From NCBI RefSeq assembly GCF_036867195.1, contig NZ_JBAJII010000001.1, forward strand, positions 3,658,001-3,722,000: 64,000 nt of DNA, given 5' to 3'. Shown here piece after piece: positions 34,924-42,881 of this stretch (position 1 is its first letter; the number at the start of each line of letters is the position of its first letter). The notes below the pieces were generated by a model. It saw nothing but the letters and a program-made list of their open reading frames with translations. It was not told the DNA's origin and ran no database searches. A program made the translations under genes and the position numbers. Source of the stretch: Arthrobacter sp. Soc17.1.1.1. Its GTDB lineage: Bacteria > Actinomycetota > Actinomycetes > Actinomycetales > Micrococcaceae.

Positions 34924-35021
34924 CTCTAGAGGCCGGTGGTTCGCACGGGCTTCGGCCCTGACGGAACCTACAGCCGAGAATTCCATACCCCTCGCATGAG
35001 ATTGCTCAGAAGGAGAAGGAA

Positions 35022-35948
35022 ATGATTACTCAGGAACACATCGATACCCTGCTCGGTAACGGCGGCAACGTCCTCGGTTCGGATGGCGAGAAGATCGGCT
35101 CGATCGGACAGGTCTACCTGGACGACCAGACGGGCGAGCCCAGCTGGGTCACGGCCAAGACGGGCCTGTTCGGCACGTCCGAGTCGTTCGTCCCCCTGCA
35201 GGGCGCAGACGTCGAGGGCCATGACGTCCGCGTACCCTACTCGAAGCACCAGGTGAAGGACGCCCCCCGGGTCGAGTCCGACGGAAACCTGAGCCCCGAG
35301 GAGGAGGACCGCCTCTACCGTCACTACGAGATCGGCGGCGGCACCAGCGGCTACACCGACACGACGACGACGGACACCACCGGCACCGGCACCGGCACCG
35401 GCACCGTCGGCCACGGCGACCGCGACGTGGACATCGACACGCACTCCGGTCGCCACACCGGCGTCGGCGACACGACGAACACCTTCTCGGACACCGACAC
35501 GAGCACGGGCCGCGACACCGCCCGCGACACCGTGGGCCATGACACCTCCGGCCCCACGACCGACGATGCGATGACCCGCTCGGAGGAGCAGCTCCACGTC
35601 GGCACCGAGCGACGCGAAGCCGGCCGCGCACGCCTGCGCAAGTACGTCGTCACCGAGAACGTCACACAGACCGTCCCCGTCAGCCGCGAGGAAGTCCGTG
35701 TGGAGCGCGAGCCCATCACGGATGCCAACCGCGGCGACGCGTACGACGGACCGGCCATCAGCGAGGAGGAGCACGAAGTCGTCCTCCACGCCGAGCGTCC
35801 CGTCGTCGAGAAGGAAGCCGTCCCCGTCGAGCGAGTGCGCCTCGACAAGGAGACCGTCACCACCAACGAGACGGTCAGCGGCGAAGTCCGCAAGGAAGAG
35901 ATCGAAGTCGAGGGCGCGGATGACACCCGTCACGGCAAGAACCTCTAA
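35022..35948 (+). CDS. PRC-barrel and DUF2382 (YsnF/AvaK-type) stress protein
   Basis: A 308-residue protein with two domains. Residues 5-95 are a PRC barrel (GSDGEKIGSIGQVYLDDQ; PSWVTAKTGLFG; VRVPYSKHQVKDAP). Residues 115-185 are a Thr/Gly/Asp-rich linker encoded by short repeats. The C-terminal 110 residues are a DUF2382 domain (RLRKYVVTENVTQTVPVSRE; VVLHAERPVVEKEAVPVERV). Such proteins are general-stress proteins in actinobacteria and cyanobacteria; no biochemical role is established. Preceded by two operator-like sites and followed by a strong terminator. Confidence 0.92.
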   Translation: MITQEHIDTLLGNGGNVLGSDGEKIGSIGQVYLDDQTGEPSWVTAKTGLFGTSESFVPLQGADVEGHDVRVPYSKHQVKDAPRVESDGNLSPEEEDRLYRHYEIGGGTSGYTDTTTTDTTGTGTGTGTVGHGDRDVDIDTHSGRHTGVGDTTNTFSDTDTSTGRDTARDTVGHDTSGPTTDDAMTRSEEQLHVGTERREAGRARLRKYVVTENVTQTVPVSREEVRVEREPITDANRGDAYDGPAISEEEHEVVLHAERPVVEKEAVPVERVRLDKETVTTNETVSGEVRKEEIEVEGADDTRHGKNL

Positions 35949-35967
35949 GTAGTACCTGCCGACGCGA

Positions 35968-36007
35968 GGAGGGCCCGGAGCTGCGCTCCGGGCCCTCCCG
36001 TCTTTCC
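35968..36007 (+). terminator. Intrinsic terminator after the PRC-barrel gene
   Basis: A perfect 13-bp stem (GGAGGGCCCGGAG and complement) with loop CTGCG, followed by CGTCTTTCC, starting 20 bp after the stop. Confidence 0.85.
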
Positions 36008-36076
36008 GGTCCGGCCCCGATGGGCCACTCCGGCGCACACGGGCTCCGGCAGAGCCGGCCCCACCCCGACCAATAA

Positions 36077-36088
36077 TAAGCATGCTGT
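36077..36088. promoter_or_regulatory. Operator-like site TAAGCATGCTGT before the MarR gene
   Basis: The left arm and core match the perfect site at 31472; the right arm has two mismatches. It lies in an A/T-rich promoter-like stretch 82 bp before the MarR start, which suggests autoregulation. Confidence 0.5.
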
Positions 36089-36169
36089 CTATTTAGGGCA
36101 AAGTTGTCTACAGTAAGTAGTGAGCAAGGGAATTCACCGCGTAAGAACCAAGGGGAAGGACACGCCATC

Positions 36170-36592
36170 GTGCCGGAGTTGAACGATTGGTCGACCAGCC
36201 GCCTGCTCACGACCGCGGCCCGCATCGTCGAGCACTCATGGAACGAGAAACTCCTGGGCATCGGCATAACGCACGCGGGACTGACCACATTGGGAGTGCT
36301 GGAGCGGGAGGGGACCCTGACGGGCGTCCGCCTGGCTCAACTCGTCCATGTGCAGGCACAGACCGTGGGACGCACATTGGACCGCCTCGAGAAGCGCGGT
36401 CTGGTGACGCGCCTCCGCAACACAGCGGACCGCCGCAGTCAGCGGATCACCATCACCTCGGCCGGGCTGAAAGCCCTGGAGCGGGCGAAGAACATCGAGA
36501 ACGAACTGATGGCCGAGGACGGCCTCGCCTCGCAGGACCTGCGAGACCGCCTCAAGACCGTCATCAACGAGCTCGGTCCGAAGAAGGACTAG
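36170..36592 (+). CDS. MarR family regulator, paralogue 1
   Basis: A 140-residue MarR-type winged-helix regulator. The GTG at 36170 is chosen since the protein then aligns from its first residues with the second paralogue (VPELNDWSTSRLLTTAAR against MSELEEWSTSRLLTTAAR), and GGGAAGGA lies just upstream; a TTG at 36104 would add 22 residues. The DNA-binding part reads LTGVRLAQLVHVQAQTVGRT, followed by the wing DRRSQRITIT. The gene converges with dnaB and the stops overlap. It probably controls the TAAG-site genes from 30.4 to 36.6 kb. Confidence 0.88.
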   Translation: MPELNDWSTSRLLTTAARIVEHSWNEKLLGIGITHAGLTTLGVLEREGTLTGVRLAQLVHVQAQTVGRTLDRLEKRGLVTRLRNTADRRSQRITITSAGLKALERAKNIENELMAEDGLASQDLRDRLKTVINELGPKKD

Positions 36593-37965
36593 TAGCCGCC
36601 GCCGTCCGCAGCCATGTTGTTGAAGCGCGAGTAATGGCCTTGGAAACCGACCACCAGGGTCTTGGTCGGGCCATTACGGTGCTTCGCGACAATGACGTCC
36701 GCCTCGCCGGCGCGCGCCGACTCCTTATCGTAGACGTCGTCACGGTGCAGCAGGATCACCATGTCGGCGTCCTGCTCGATCGAACCGGACTCGCGGAGGT
36801 CCGAGACCTGGGGACGCTTGTCGGTCCTCTGCTCGGATCCTCGGTTGAGCTGGGACAGCGCGACGACGGGGACGTTGAGTTCCTTCGCCAGCAGCTTGAG
36901 TGCCCGTGAGAACTCCGACACTTCCTGCTGGCGGGATTCCACCCGCTTGCCGGAGGACATCAGCTGCAGGTAGTCCAGCACCACGAGCTTGAGGTCGTGC
37001 CGCTGCTTGAGCCGCCGGCACTTCGCCCGGATCTCCATGAGCGACATGTTCGGGCTGTCGTCGATGAACAGCGGGGCGTCGTTCATGCGACCCATCGTGG
37101 TGGCGATCTTGCCCCACTGCTCGTCCTTGATGGTGCCCTTGCGCAGGTCCTGGAGACCGATGGTCGCCTCGGCCGAGAGCAGGCGCATGGCGATCTCGTT
37201 CCGGCCCATCTCGAGGGAGAAGAACACCGTGGCCATGTTGTGCTTGATGGCCGCCGACCGCGCCCAGTCGAGCGCGAACGTGGACTTGCCCATCGCGGGA
37301 CGCGCGGCCACGACGATCATCTGACCGCCGTGCAGCCCCTGCGTCAGTTCGTCGAGTTCGTAGAAGCCCGTGGGCACGCCCGTCATACCCTCTCCACGGT
37401 GACCCGCGGACTCGATCTCGTCGACGGTCCCCTCGATGATGTCCTTCAGGGCGACGTAGTCCTCCGCGGTGCGGCGCTCTGCTACCGCGTACACCTCGGC
37501 CTGCGCGGCGTTGACGAGGTCGTCCACCTCGCCGTCGTTGGAGTAGCCGAGCTGCACGATCTTGGTGCCGGCGTCCACCAGGCGGCGGAGGACGGCGCGC
37601 TCGCGCACGATCTCCGCGTAGAACCCCGCATTGGCGGCCGTGGGCACGGACTGGATGAGCGTGTGGAGGTAGGCGGGGCCGCCGATGCGCGAGATCTCGC
37701 CACGCTTGGTCAGCTCGTCCGACACCGTCACGGCATCCGCCGGCTCGCCGCGGCCGTAGAGGTCGATGATCGCCTCGTAGATGCTCTCGTGCGCCGGCCG
37801 GTAGAAGTCGAGCCCGCGAAGGACCTCGACACAGTCGGCGATGGCGTCCTTCGAGAGCATCATCCCCCCGAGGACCGACTGCTCCGCGACGAGGTCCTGC
37901 GGAGGCGTGCGTGAGAACTCCGGGCTACGTGTGTCCGTCGATGAATCTGCATGTGCCAGGGACAC
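36589..37965 (-). CDS. dnaB: Replicative DNA helicase
   Basis: A 458-residue DnaB helicase that unwinds DNA at the replication fork. The N-terminal domain begins PPQDLVAEQSVLGGMMLS. The RecA-like motor has Walker A AARPAMGKSTFALDWA (about residue 213), Walker B KLVVLDYLQLM, ALSQLNRGSE and DADMVILLHRDD (motif H3/H4 region). No intein is present. The GTG start at 37965 is supported by the purine-rich GAGAGAGG just upstream. The 720-bp upstream gap holds a cluster of DnaA-box-like sites. Its stop overlaps that of the MarR gene by 4 bp. Confidence 0.96.
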   Translation of the reverse strand: MSLAHADSSTDTRSPEFSRTPPQDLVAEQSVLGGMMLSKDAIADCVEVLRGLDFYRPAHESIYEAIIDLYGRGEPADAVTVSDELTKRGEISRIGGPAYLHTLIQSVPTAANAGFYAEIVRERAVLRRLVDAGTKIVQLGYSNDGEVDDLVNAAQAEVYAVAERRTAEDYVALKDIIEGTVDEIESAGHRGEGMTGVPTGFYELDELTQGLHGGQMIVVAARPAMGKSTFALDWARSAAIKHNMATVFFSLEMGRNEIAMRLLSAEATIGLQDLRKGTIKDEQWGKIATTMGRMNDAPLFIDDSPNMSLMEIRAKCRRLKQRHDLKLVVLDYLQLMSSGKRVESRQQEVSEFSRALKLLAKELNVPVVALSQLNRGSEQRTDKRPQVSDLRESGSIEQDADMVILLHRDDVYDKESARAGEADVIVAKHRNGPTKTLVVGFQGHYSRFNNMAADGGGY

Positions 37966-38133
37966 TGAAGGGCCTCTCTCCTGCTGCTGAAGCGGTGTTC
38001 GCCAGAGCGGACCACCGGGTTCCCGGGGCTGGTCTGACAGGACAGGCCTATCACCCGGCGCCCTCACTATTGGGAATCTCCGGCTACGGTAGTCCCCCGA
38101 TCGGAGGCGGCAAAGCGCCAACCCAACAGGGGG

Positions 38134-38316
38134 TGTGGGTAAGTGGGAGGATGCTGTGGATTGCAGGCCGTATCTTGTGCACAGGATGGGGACAACCCTG
38201 TGGACAGTACTTCCCATTCCCGGCAAAAGGGCCTCTGACCTGCGGGAACGTTATCCCCCGGGTGTGGATCAAAACTATTTTCCTGGCCACTCCATCCACA
38301 GGGGCGCTGTTGACAA
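38134..38316. promoter_or_regulatory. Cluster of DnaA-box-like sites upstream of dnaB
   Basis: Sites related to TGTGGAYAA (complement TTRTCCACA) are TGTGGGTAA (38134), TGTGGATTG (38155), TGTGCACAG (38176), TGGGGACAA (38187), TGTGGACAG (38199), TGTGGATCA (38263), CCATCCACA (38292, opposite orientation) and TGTTGACAA (38308). The first five start 21, 21, 11 and 12 bp apart, i.e. about whole helical turns. An A/T-richer run lies at 38269-38283. Binding by DnaA is inferred. Confidence 0.55.
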
Positions 38317-38575
38317 CTCCCGGTTCGAGGTCGCGGCGAACGCCTACGAGCCCATATGCCCGTACTGCCACGTGTCCTGTCGACGTGTGCCGGATCATGC
38401 GGACCCCGGACGAGGGCGTATGAACTGCAGGGCACCCCTTCCGAGGGTACGCGAAGCCGAGAAGTCGCCGCCGGGCATGTCTCAGGAGCTGCATACCGTC
38501 GGGGCCATGGAAAGGCCGGCGCGGGGGTGGGCCGGCGCGGGAGTGGACGGCCACTGCGGCCCCGGCTACCAACGC

Positions 38576-38606
38576 AGGAAGCCCCCGCCAATGGCGGGGG
38601 CTTCCT
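38576..38606 (-). terminator. Hairpin terminator of the ribosomal operon
   Basis: A near-perfect inverted repeat of about 15 bp (AGGAAGCCCCCG and complement around CCAATGG), about 80 bp after the rplI stop in the direction of transcription. Confidence 0.7.
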
Positions 38607-38686
38607 GATGAACCCGGTGAGGCCGGCCGGTCATGCCGCCGGCCTCGCTCCCGGAGCCGCTTCGCGGGTCCGGGAGCCCGGCTTCC

Positions 38687-39136
38687 CTAGCTGGCGACGA
38701 CGTCCAGGTCGATGACGGCTGCGACGTCCTCGTGGAGACGGACGTTGGCCTGGTACGAGCCGACCGACTTGATGTGAGCCGGGAGTTCGACCTTGCGCTT
38801 GTCGATCTTGCCGAGACCGGCGGCCTCGACGGCCTTCGCGACGTCGTCGGCCTTGACGGTGCCGAACAGGCGGCCGGAGCCACCCGCCTTCACGGTCAGG
38901 GTGACGGGCTTGGCCGAGAGGGCCGCCGCCTGGCGCTGGGCGTCCTCGAGCGACGCGTGCTCGCGGGCGGAGCGGGCAGCCTTGATCGACTCGACCTGCT
39001 TCTCGCCACCCTTGCTCCACGTCAGGGCGAAACCGCGGGGCAGAAGGTAGTTACGTGCGTAACCGTTCTTCACCTCGACGACGTCGCCTGCTGCACCGAG
39101 TCCGGTGACTTCCTGGGTCAGAATGAGCTTCGACAT
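38687..39136 (-). CDS. rplI: 50S ribosomal protein L9
   Basis: A 149-residue L9 protein. The N-terminal RNA-binding domain has [20 protein letters not shown] and [14 protein letters not shown], the L9 signature; the helical connector and the C-terminal domain ([20 protein letters not shown]) follow. It starts 15 bp after rpsR and ends the rpsF-ssb-rpsR-rplI operon. Confidence 0.98.
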   Translation of the reverse strand: MSKLILTQEVTGLGAAGDVVEVKNGYARNYLLPRGFALTWSKGGEKQVESIKAARSAREHASLEDAQRQAAALSAKPVTLTVKAGGSGRLFGTVKADDVAKAVEAAGLGKIDKRKVELPAHIKSVGSYQANVRLHEDVAAVIDLDVVAS

Positions 39137-39151
39137 TGTGTGTCCCTTTCC

Positions 39152-39391
39152 CTAGCCGCGGCCGGCGCCGGAGTACGGCAGCAGTGCGACTTCGCGGGCG
39201 TTCTTGATTGCCTGGGCGATCTTGCGCTGCTCCTGCACGGTCACGCCGGTGACGCGACGGGCACGGATCTTTCCGCGATCGGAAATGAACTTACGCAGCA
39301 GGGCTACGTCCTTGTAGTCGATGACGGTGACGTCAGCGGCCTTCAGGGGGTTGGACTTTGGTTTGGGCTTACGGAGTTCAGCCTTAGCCAT
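39152..39391 (-). CDS. rpsR: 30S ribosomal protein S18
   Basis: A 79-residue S18 protein with the usual [20 protein letters not shown] segment and [19 protein letters not shown]. Usual cysteine ligands of zinc-type S18 paralogues are absent, so this is the zinc-free form. It lies 116 bp after ssb and 15 bp before rplI. Confidence 0.97.
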   Translation of the reverse strand: MAKAELRKPKPKSNPLKAADVTVIDYKDVALLRKFISDRGKIRARRVTGVTVQEQRKIAQAIKNAREVALLPYSGAGRG

Positions 39392-39507
39392 CGTGGTGCT
39401 CCTTTTACTCTTGGAGCCCGCAGAACGATTCTGCGGGATGGGAGATACCAGTCACTCGCGTGACTGCGGCAGGGATCCCGGGAACGGGACCGCGCTGCCT
39501 GGGAATG

Positions 39508-40080
39508 CTAGAAGGGAGGCTCGGAGTCGGCGCCGTTGCCCCAGCCCTGCGAGCCGCCACCCGAGGGCGCGCCCCAGGGGTCGTCCGCGGGCTGGTTGGA
39601 CTGCTGGCCGCCGCCGAAGCCGCCACCCTGGTTGCCACCGGAGTTGCCGCCGAAGCCGCCACCCTGGTTGCCGCCCGAGTTGCCGCCGAAGCCGCCACTG
39701 TTCCCGCCGCCGGAGCGCTGGGTACGGGTGACCTTCGCGGATGCATAGCGCAGGGACGGACCGATTTCGTCCACCTCGAGCTCCATGACGGTGCGCTTCT
39801 CGCCCTCTTTGGTGTCGTACGAACGTGACTTGAGCCGGCCCTGGGCGACCACACGGGTTCCCTTGGTCAGGGTCTCGGCCACGTTCTCCGCAGCCTCACG
39901 CCATACCGACGCGCGGAGGAACAGCGTCTCGCCGTCCTTCCAGTCGTTGGACTGGCGATCGAACGTGCGAGGAGTGGACGCGATGGTGAAGTTGGCGACC
40001 GCCGACCCGGACGGCGTGAACCGCAGTTCGGGGTCGTTGGTGAGGTTGCCGATCACCGTGATGACTGTTTCGCCTGCCAT
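39508..40080 (-). CDS. ssb: Single-stranded DNA-binding protein
   Basis: A 190-residue SSB. Residues 1-110 are the OB fold ([39 protein letters not shown]). Then comes a Gly/Asn/Gln-rich linker of about 60 residues encoded by 36-bp DNA repeats, ending in the acidic tip DSEPPF that recruits partner proteins. It protects single-stranded DNA at forks. Start ATG at 40080 follows AAGGAGG. It lies 60 bp behind rpsF in the standard order. Confidence 0.97.
   Translation of the reverse strand: MAGETVITVIGNLTNDPELRFTPSGSAVANFTIASTPRTFDRQSNDWKDGETLFLRASVWREAAENVAETLTKGTRVVAQGRLKSRSYDTKEGEKRTVMELEVDEIGPSLRYASAKVTRTQRSGGGNSGGFGGNSGGNQGGGFGGNSGGNQGGGFGGGQQSNQPADDPWGAPSGGGSQGWGNGADSEPPF
39610..39700. repeat. 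36-bp direct repeats in the ssb linker
   Basis: Copies begin at 39610, 39646 and 39682 (the last partial); each encodes a [12 protein letters not shown] type unit of the flexible linker. Only two or three base differences separate the copies. Confidence 0.85.
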
Positions 40081-40140
40081 GGTGCCTCCTTGAGTTCCTG
40101 CCCGCCGGAGCGGGATGGATGGATGAGGGATCTGCCGAGA

Positions 40141-40446
40141 CTACTCGGCGGAAACCTTCTGCTCCTCGGGGCGGATGATCTTGGTGCGCATGATCGTCTC
40201 GTTGAGGCTCAGCAGGCGGTCGAGCTCGGAGGCAACGGCCGGGGTCGCGGTGAAGTTGACGACGGCGTAGATGCCCTCGGTCTTCTTCTGGATCTCGTAC
40301 GCAAGGCGCCGGCGTCCCCAGATATCCACCTTGTCCACAGTGCCGCCGCCGTTGCGGACGACATTGAGGAACTTCTCGAGTGTCGGGTCGATGGAGCGTT
40401 CCTCGACATCGGGGTCGATGATTACCATCAATTCATATGCACGCAT
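40141..40446 (-). CDS. rpsF: 30S ribosomal protein S6
   Basis: A 101-residue S6 protein, [18 protein letters not shown], with [18 protein letters not shown] and the C-terminal [16 protein letters not shown]6 pairs with S18, encoded two genes further on. A strong AGGAGG lies before the ATG at 40446. First gene of the ribosomal/ssb operon, promoter in the 160 bp before it. Confidence 0.98.
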   Translation of the reverse strand: MRAYELMVIIDPDVEERSIDPTLEKFLNVVRNGGGTVDKVDIWGRRRLAYEIQKKTEGIYAVVNFTATPAVASELDRLLSLNETIMRTKIIRPEEQKVSAE

Positions 40447-40605
40447 GTGTGAACCCACCTCCTCTGGGCTGAGCGGTCGCGGTCTTTCCGCAACAGGAGG
40501 TTCTTTAGCGTTGGTCCGGCCGCCGTCCGCGGTATTTACCGCCGGCGGGCTGTGGCACAGACGTATCAATGCTACCGGACGATCCCGCGGTGACGAATTC
40601 CCGCC

Positions 40606-41889
40606 CTACCGGCCGCCGCGGAAGAACGTGGCGGTGGCCGTGGCGAGGTGCCCGGGATCGTCGACGCCGCAGAGTTCACGCGCCGAGTGCATCGACAGCA
40701 GGGGTGTTCCGACGTCGACCGTGCGGATGCCGAGCCTCGTGGCCGTGAGCGGGCCGATGGTGGACCCGCAGGGCATCACGTTGTTGGACACGAACTCCTG
40801 ATAGGGCACGCCGCTCGCGCGGCACAGCTCGGCCCAGAAGGCAGCGCCGGGCGCGTCCGTGGTGTACCGCTGGTTGGCGTTGATCTTCAGGAGCGGCCCG
40901 CCGTTGAGGACGGGCAGGTTCGCCGGGTCGTGCCGCTCCGCGTAGTTGGGGTGCACGGCGTGCCCCGCATCCGCGGACACGCAGAACGACGACGCCAGCG
41001 CACGCAGGCGCTCCTCCGTCCCCGCCCCGAGGCAGAGCGAGATGCGCAGCAGCAGATCCTCGAGGAACGGTCCGCTCGCACCGGAGCGGGACCCGCTGCC
41101 CACCTCCTCGTGGTCGAACGCCGCGAGCACCGCGATGGGACCGTCCGCCCGCTCGTCCGACGCCGCGGCGATGATCGCCGTGAGGCCGGCATGCACGGAG
41201 GAGAGGTTGTCGAGCCTGCCGGAGGCGAAGAACTCCCCCTGCGCACCGAAGACCCGCGGTTCCTGCGTGTCGGCGACGACGACGTCGAATCCACCGACCT
41301 CCCGCGGGTCGATCCCGGCGCTATCGGCGAGGAGCCCGAGGAGGTCGGCGTCCGCCGGGTCGCCCAGACCCCACACCGGGTTCATGTGGCGCTGCTTGTC
41401 GAGGCTCAGGCCGTCGTTGACGGCGCGATCGAGGTGGATGGCGAGCTGCGGGAAGCGCAGCAGCGGCCCGGTGGCCACGAGGTGCTCACTGCCGTCGCGC
41501 AGGGTCAGCCGGCCGGCGAGCGCGAGCTCGCGGTCGAGCCAGGAGTTGAGGAGGGGCCCGCCGTACACCTCGACTCCGGCCTGCAGCCAGCCGTACTTCC
41601 CCGTGGTGGGGCGCGGCTTGAGCTTGAACGACGGCGAATCGGTGTGGGCGCCGAGGATGTGGAAACCGGTGGTGGGGCCCGCACCCGTGGGGACCGTCCA
41701 GGCGATGAGCGCGCCGTCGCGGACGACGAAGTACCGGCCCGCGCCGCCCTCCCAGGCGTCCTGCTCCGCCAGCTCCCGGAAACCGGCGGCCGCGAGGCGG
41801 CGCCCGCCCTCCCTGACGGCGTGGAAGCTCGACGGCGACGCCGCGACGTAGGCGCCGAGGTCCTGGATGTGCGCGGGTGCTGAGGTCAT
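40606..41889 (-). CDS. M18 family aminopeptidase
   Basis: A 427-residue cytoplasmic zinc aminopeptidase of the aspartyl-aminopeptidase (M18) type. Metal and catalytic residues lie in ILGAHTDSPSFKL (His-X-Asp, about 88), FDHEEVGS (Glu-Glu, about 265), SADAGHAVHPN (Asp, about 315) and SMHSARELCG (His near the C-terminus). The PCGSTIGPLTATRLGI segment is typical. The ATG at 41889 is chosen over 41913. Single gene; upstream are secreted-protein genes on the other strand. Confidence 0.92.
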   Translation of the reverse strand: MTSAPAHIQDLGAYVAASPSSFHAVREGGRRLAAAGFRELAEQDAWEGGAGRYFVVRDGALIAWTVPTGAGPTTGFHILGAHTDSPSFKLKPRPTTGKYGWLQAGVEVYGGPLLNSWLDRELALAGRLTLRDGSEHLVATGPLLRFPQLAIHLDRAVNDGLSLDKQRHMNPVWGLGDPADADLLGLLADSAGIDPREVGGFDVVVADTQEPRVFGAQGEFFASGRLDNLSSVHAGLTAIIAAASDERADGPIAVLAAFDHEEVGSGSRSGASGPFLEDLLLRISLCLGAGTEERLRALASSFCVSADAGHAVHPNYAERHDPANLPVLNGGPLLKINANQRYTTDAPGAAFWAELCRASGVPYQEFVSNNVMPCGSTIGPLTATRLGIRTVDVGTPLLSMHSARELCGVDDPGHLATATATFFRGGR

Positions 41890-42116
41890 CCTCCGATTCA
41901 ACCAGAAACGCACGGGGACCCGCCGGGCACCGTGGCTTCAGTCGCGCTTCACCTTTTCTTCGGTCTCGGTACGGTCTTCGGATTTCCTTCGCCGAGGATG
42001 CGCGGGAAACGCGCGCTGCGGTTTAGCTTCGGCCATCAGAGTGGATACCAGAAGAACCGGGACCCACTGGGGGTGCCGGAGGACACACCACCAGGTTCCA
42101 GGAAAAGGGTCTCACC

Positions 42117-42761
42117 ATGGCACGCACCGCTCGCACCTCCCGCATCAGCATGAAGTCCACCTCCGGCAAGGTCCTGGCCTCCGTCGCCCTGCTGGGAGTC
42201 GCAGCCTCCGTCGCCGGCCTGGGCACCTATGGTTCCTTCACCTCCACCACCTCCGCCAGCGAGACCGTCACCGCCGGCACCGTGGACGTCAAGCTCGGCG
42301 CCGACGGCACCGCCGCCAACCGCCTCTCCGTCGCCGCGACCGGCGTCGTCCCCGGCGACTCCATCCAGCGCGCGGTCACCCTCAGCAACACCGGCAACCA
42401 GAACTTCGGCGGCGTGACCCTCACCACCGCCCCCGTCGGCACCGCCACCCTGCTCACCACCGACGCCCTCAACGGCCTCCAGCTCACCGTCGACGCCTGC
42501 ACCGTCCCCTGGACCGAAGCCGGCACCGCACCCGCCTACACCTACACCTGCGCCGGCACCACCACGCAGGTCCTGGCACCCCGCCAGATCATCGGCACCG
42601 ACGTGGTCCTGAACAACCTGCAGTCCATCACCACCGCCAAGGCCGACAACCTCCGCGTCACCGCGACGCTGCCCACCACCGCCGGCAACACCTTCCAGAA
42701 CCTCACCAGCACCGTGAGCCTGGCCTTCACCGCCACCCAGCGCGCAGCCACCAGCCGCTGA
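42117..42761 (+). CDS. TasA/camelysin-like secreted protein with SipW-type signal
   Basis: A 214-residue secreted protein. The signal KVLASVALLGVAASVAGLGT followed by YGSFTSTTSASETVTAGTVD is the pattern of SipW-dependent signal peptides as in Bacillus TasA and camelysin-like proteins. The mature part is a Thr/Ala-rich all-beta domain with two Cys (ACTVPW and YTCAG) that may form a disulfide. It is probably a surface or fibre-forming protein. No SipW-type peptidase gene lies in the window. A hairpin terminator follows. Confidence 0.8.
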   Translation: MARTARTSRISMKSTSGKVLASVALLGVAASVAGLGTYGSFTSTTSASETVTAGTVDVKLGADGTAANRLSVAATGVVPGDSIQRAVTLSNTGNQNFGGVTLTTAPVGTATLLTTDALNGLQLTVDACTVPWTEAGTAPAYTYTCAGTTTQVLAPRQIIGTDVVLNNLQSITTAKADNLRVTATLPTTAGNTFQNLTSTVSLAFTATQRAATSR

Positions 42762-42768
42762 CCCCCAC

Positions 42769-42808
42769 GGTCCCTGCTGCCCCGGAGATTCCCGGGGCAC
42801 CAGGGACC
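42769..42808 (+). terminator. Hairpin terminator after the TasA-like gene
   Basis: A 17-bp stem with one C-C mismatch (GGTCCCTG.TGCCCCGG and complement) and a 5-6 base loop, 8 bp after the stop. Confidence 0.75.
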
Positions 42809-42820
42809 TCGGCGTTCCAC

Positions 42821-42864
42821 GACGCATCCCTGACGCATCCCTGACGCATCCCTGACGCATCCCT
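42821..42864. repeat. Four tandem 11-bp units before the second secreted-protein gene
   Basis: The unit GACGCATCCCT occurs four times without interruption (42821, 42832, 42843, 42854), then breaks into GACGAGGAAGG, which carries the ribosome-binding site of the gene at 42882. Confidence 0.9.
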
Positions 42865-42881
42865 GACGAGGAAGGACGACC

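Larger units (their letters stand above)
34602..35021. promoter_or_regulatory. 420-bp divergent control region
   Basis: This gap separates the minus-strand HTH-like gene from the plus-strand PRC-barrel gene. The first 270 bp are GC-rich with CCGG repeats (about 34629-34646) and show no reading frame with coding character. The last 130 bp are A/T-richer and carry two TAAG-type palindromes and probable promoter sequences. An AGGAGAAGG ribosome site lies at 35009-35017. Confidence 0.6.
37966..38686. other. 721-bp gap between dnaB and rplI
   Basis: No reading frame with coding character is seen. From left to right it holds the dnaB leader (37966-38130), the cluster of DnaA-box-like 9-mers (38134-38316), a GC-rich stretch (38320-38570), the rplI terminator hairpin (38576-38606) and a second hairpin (about 38647-38677) next to the rplI stop. 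Confidence 0.7.

Noticed and set aside
40331..40339. A perfect TTGTCCACA in rpsF
   Set aside because: It is a single copy inside coding sequence (Val-Asp-Lys codons on the other strand), with no neighbouring boxes, so it is expected by chance.
42821..42864. CRISPR-like repeat
   Set aside because: Units are 11 bp and directly abut each other with no spacers; it is a simple tandem repeat.
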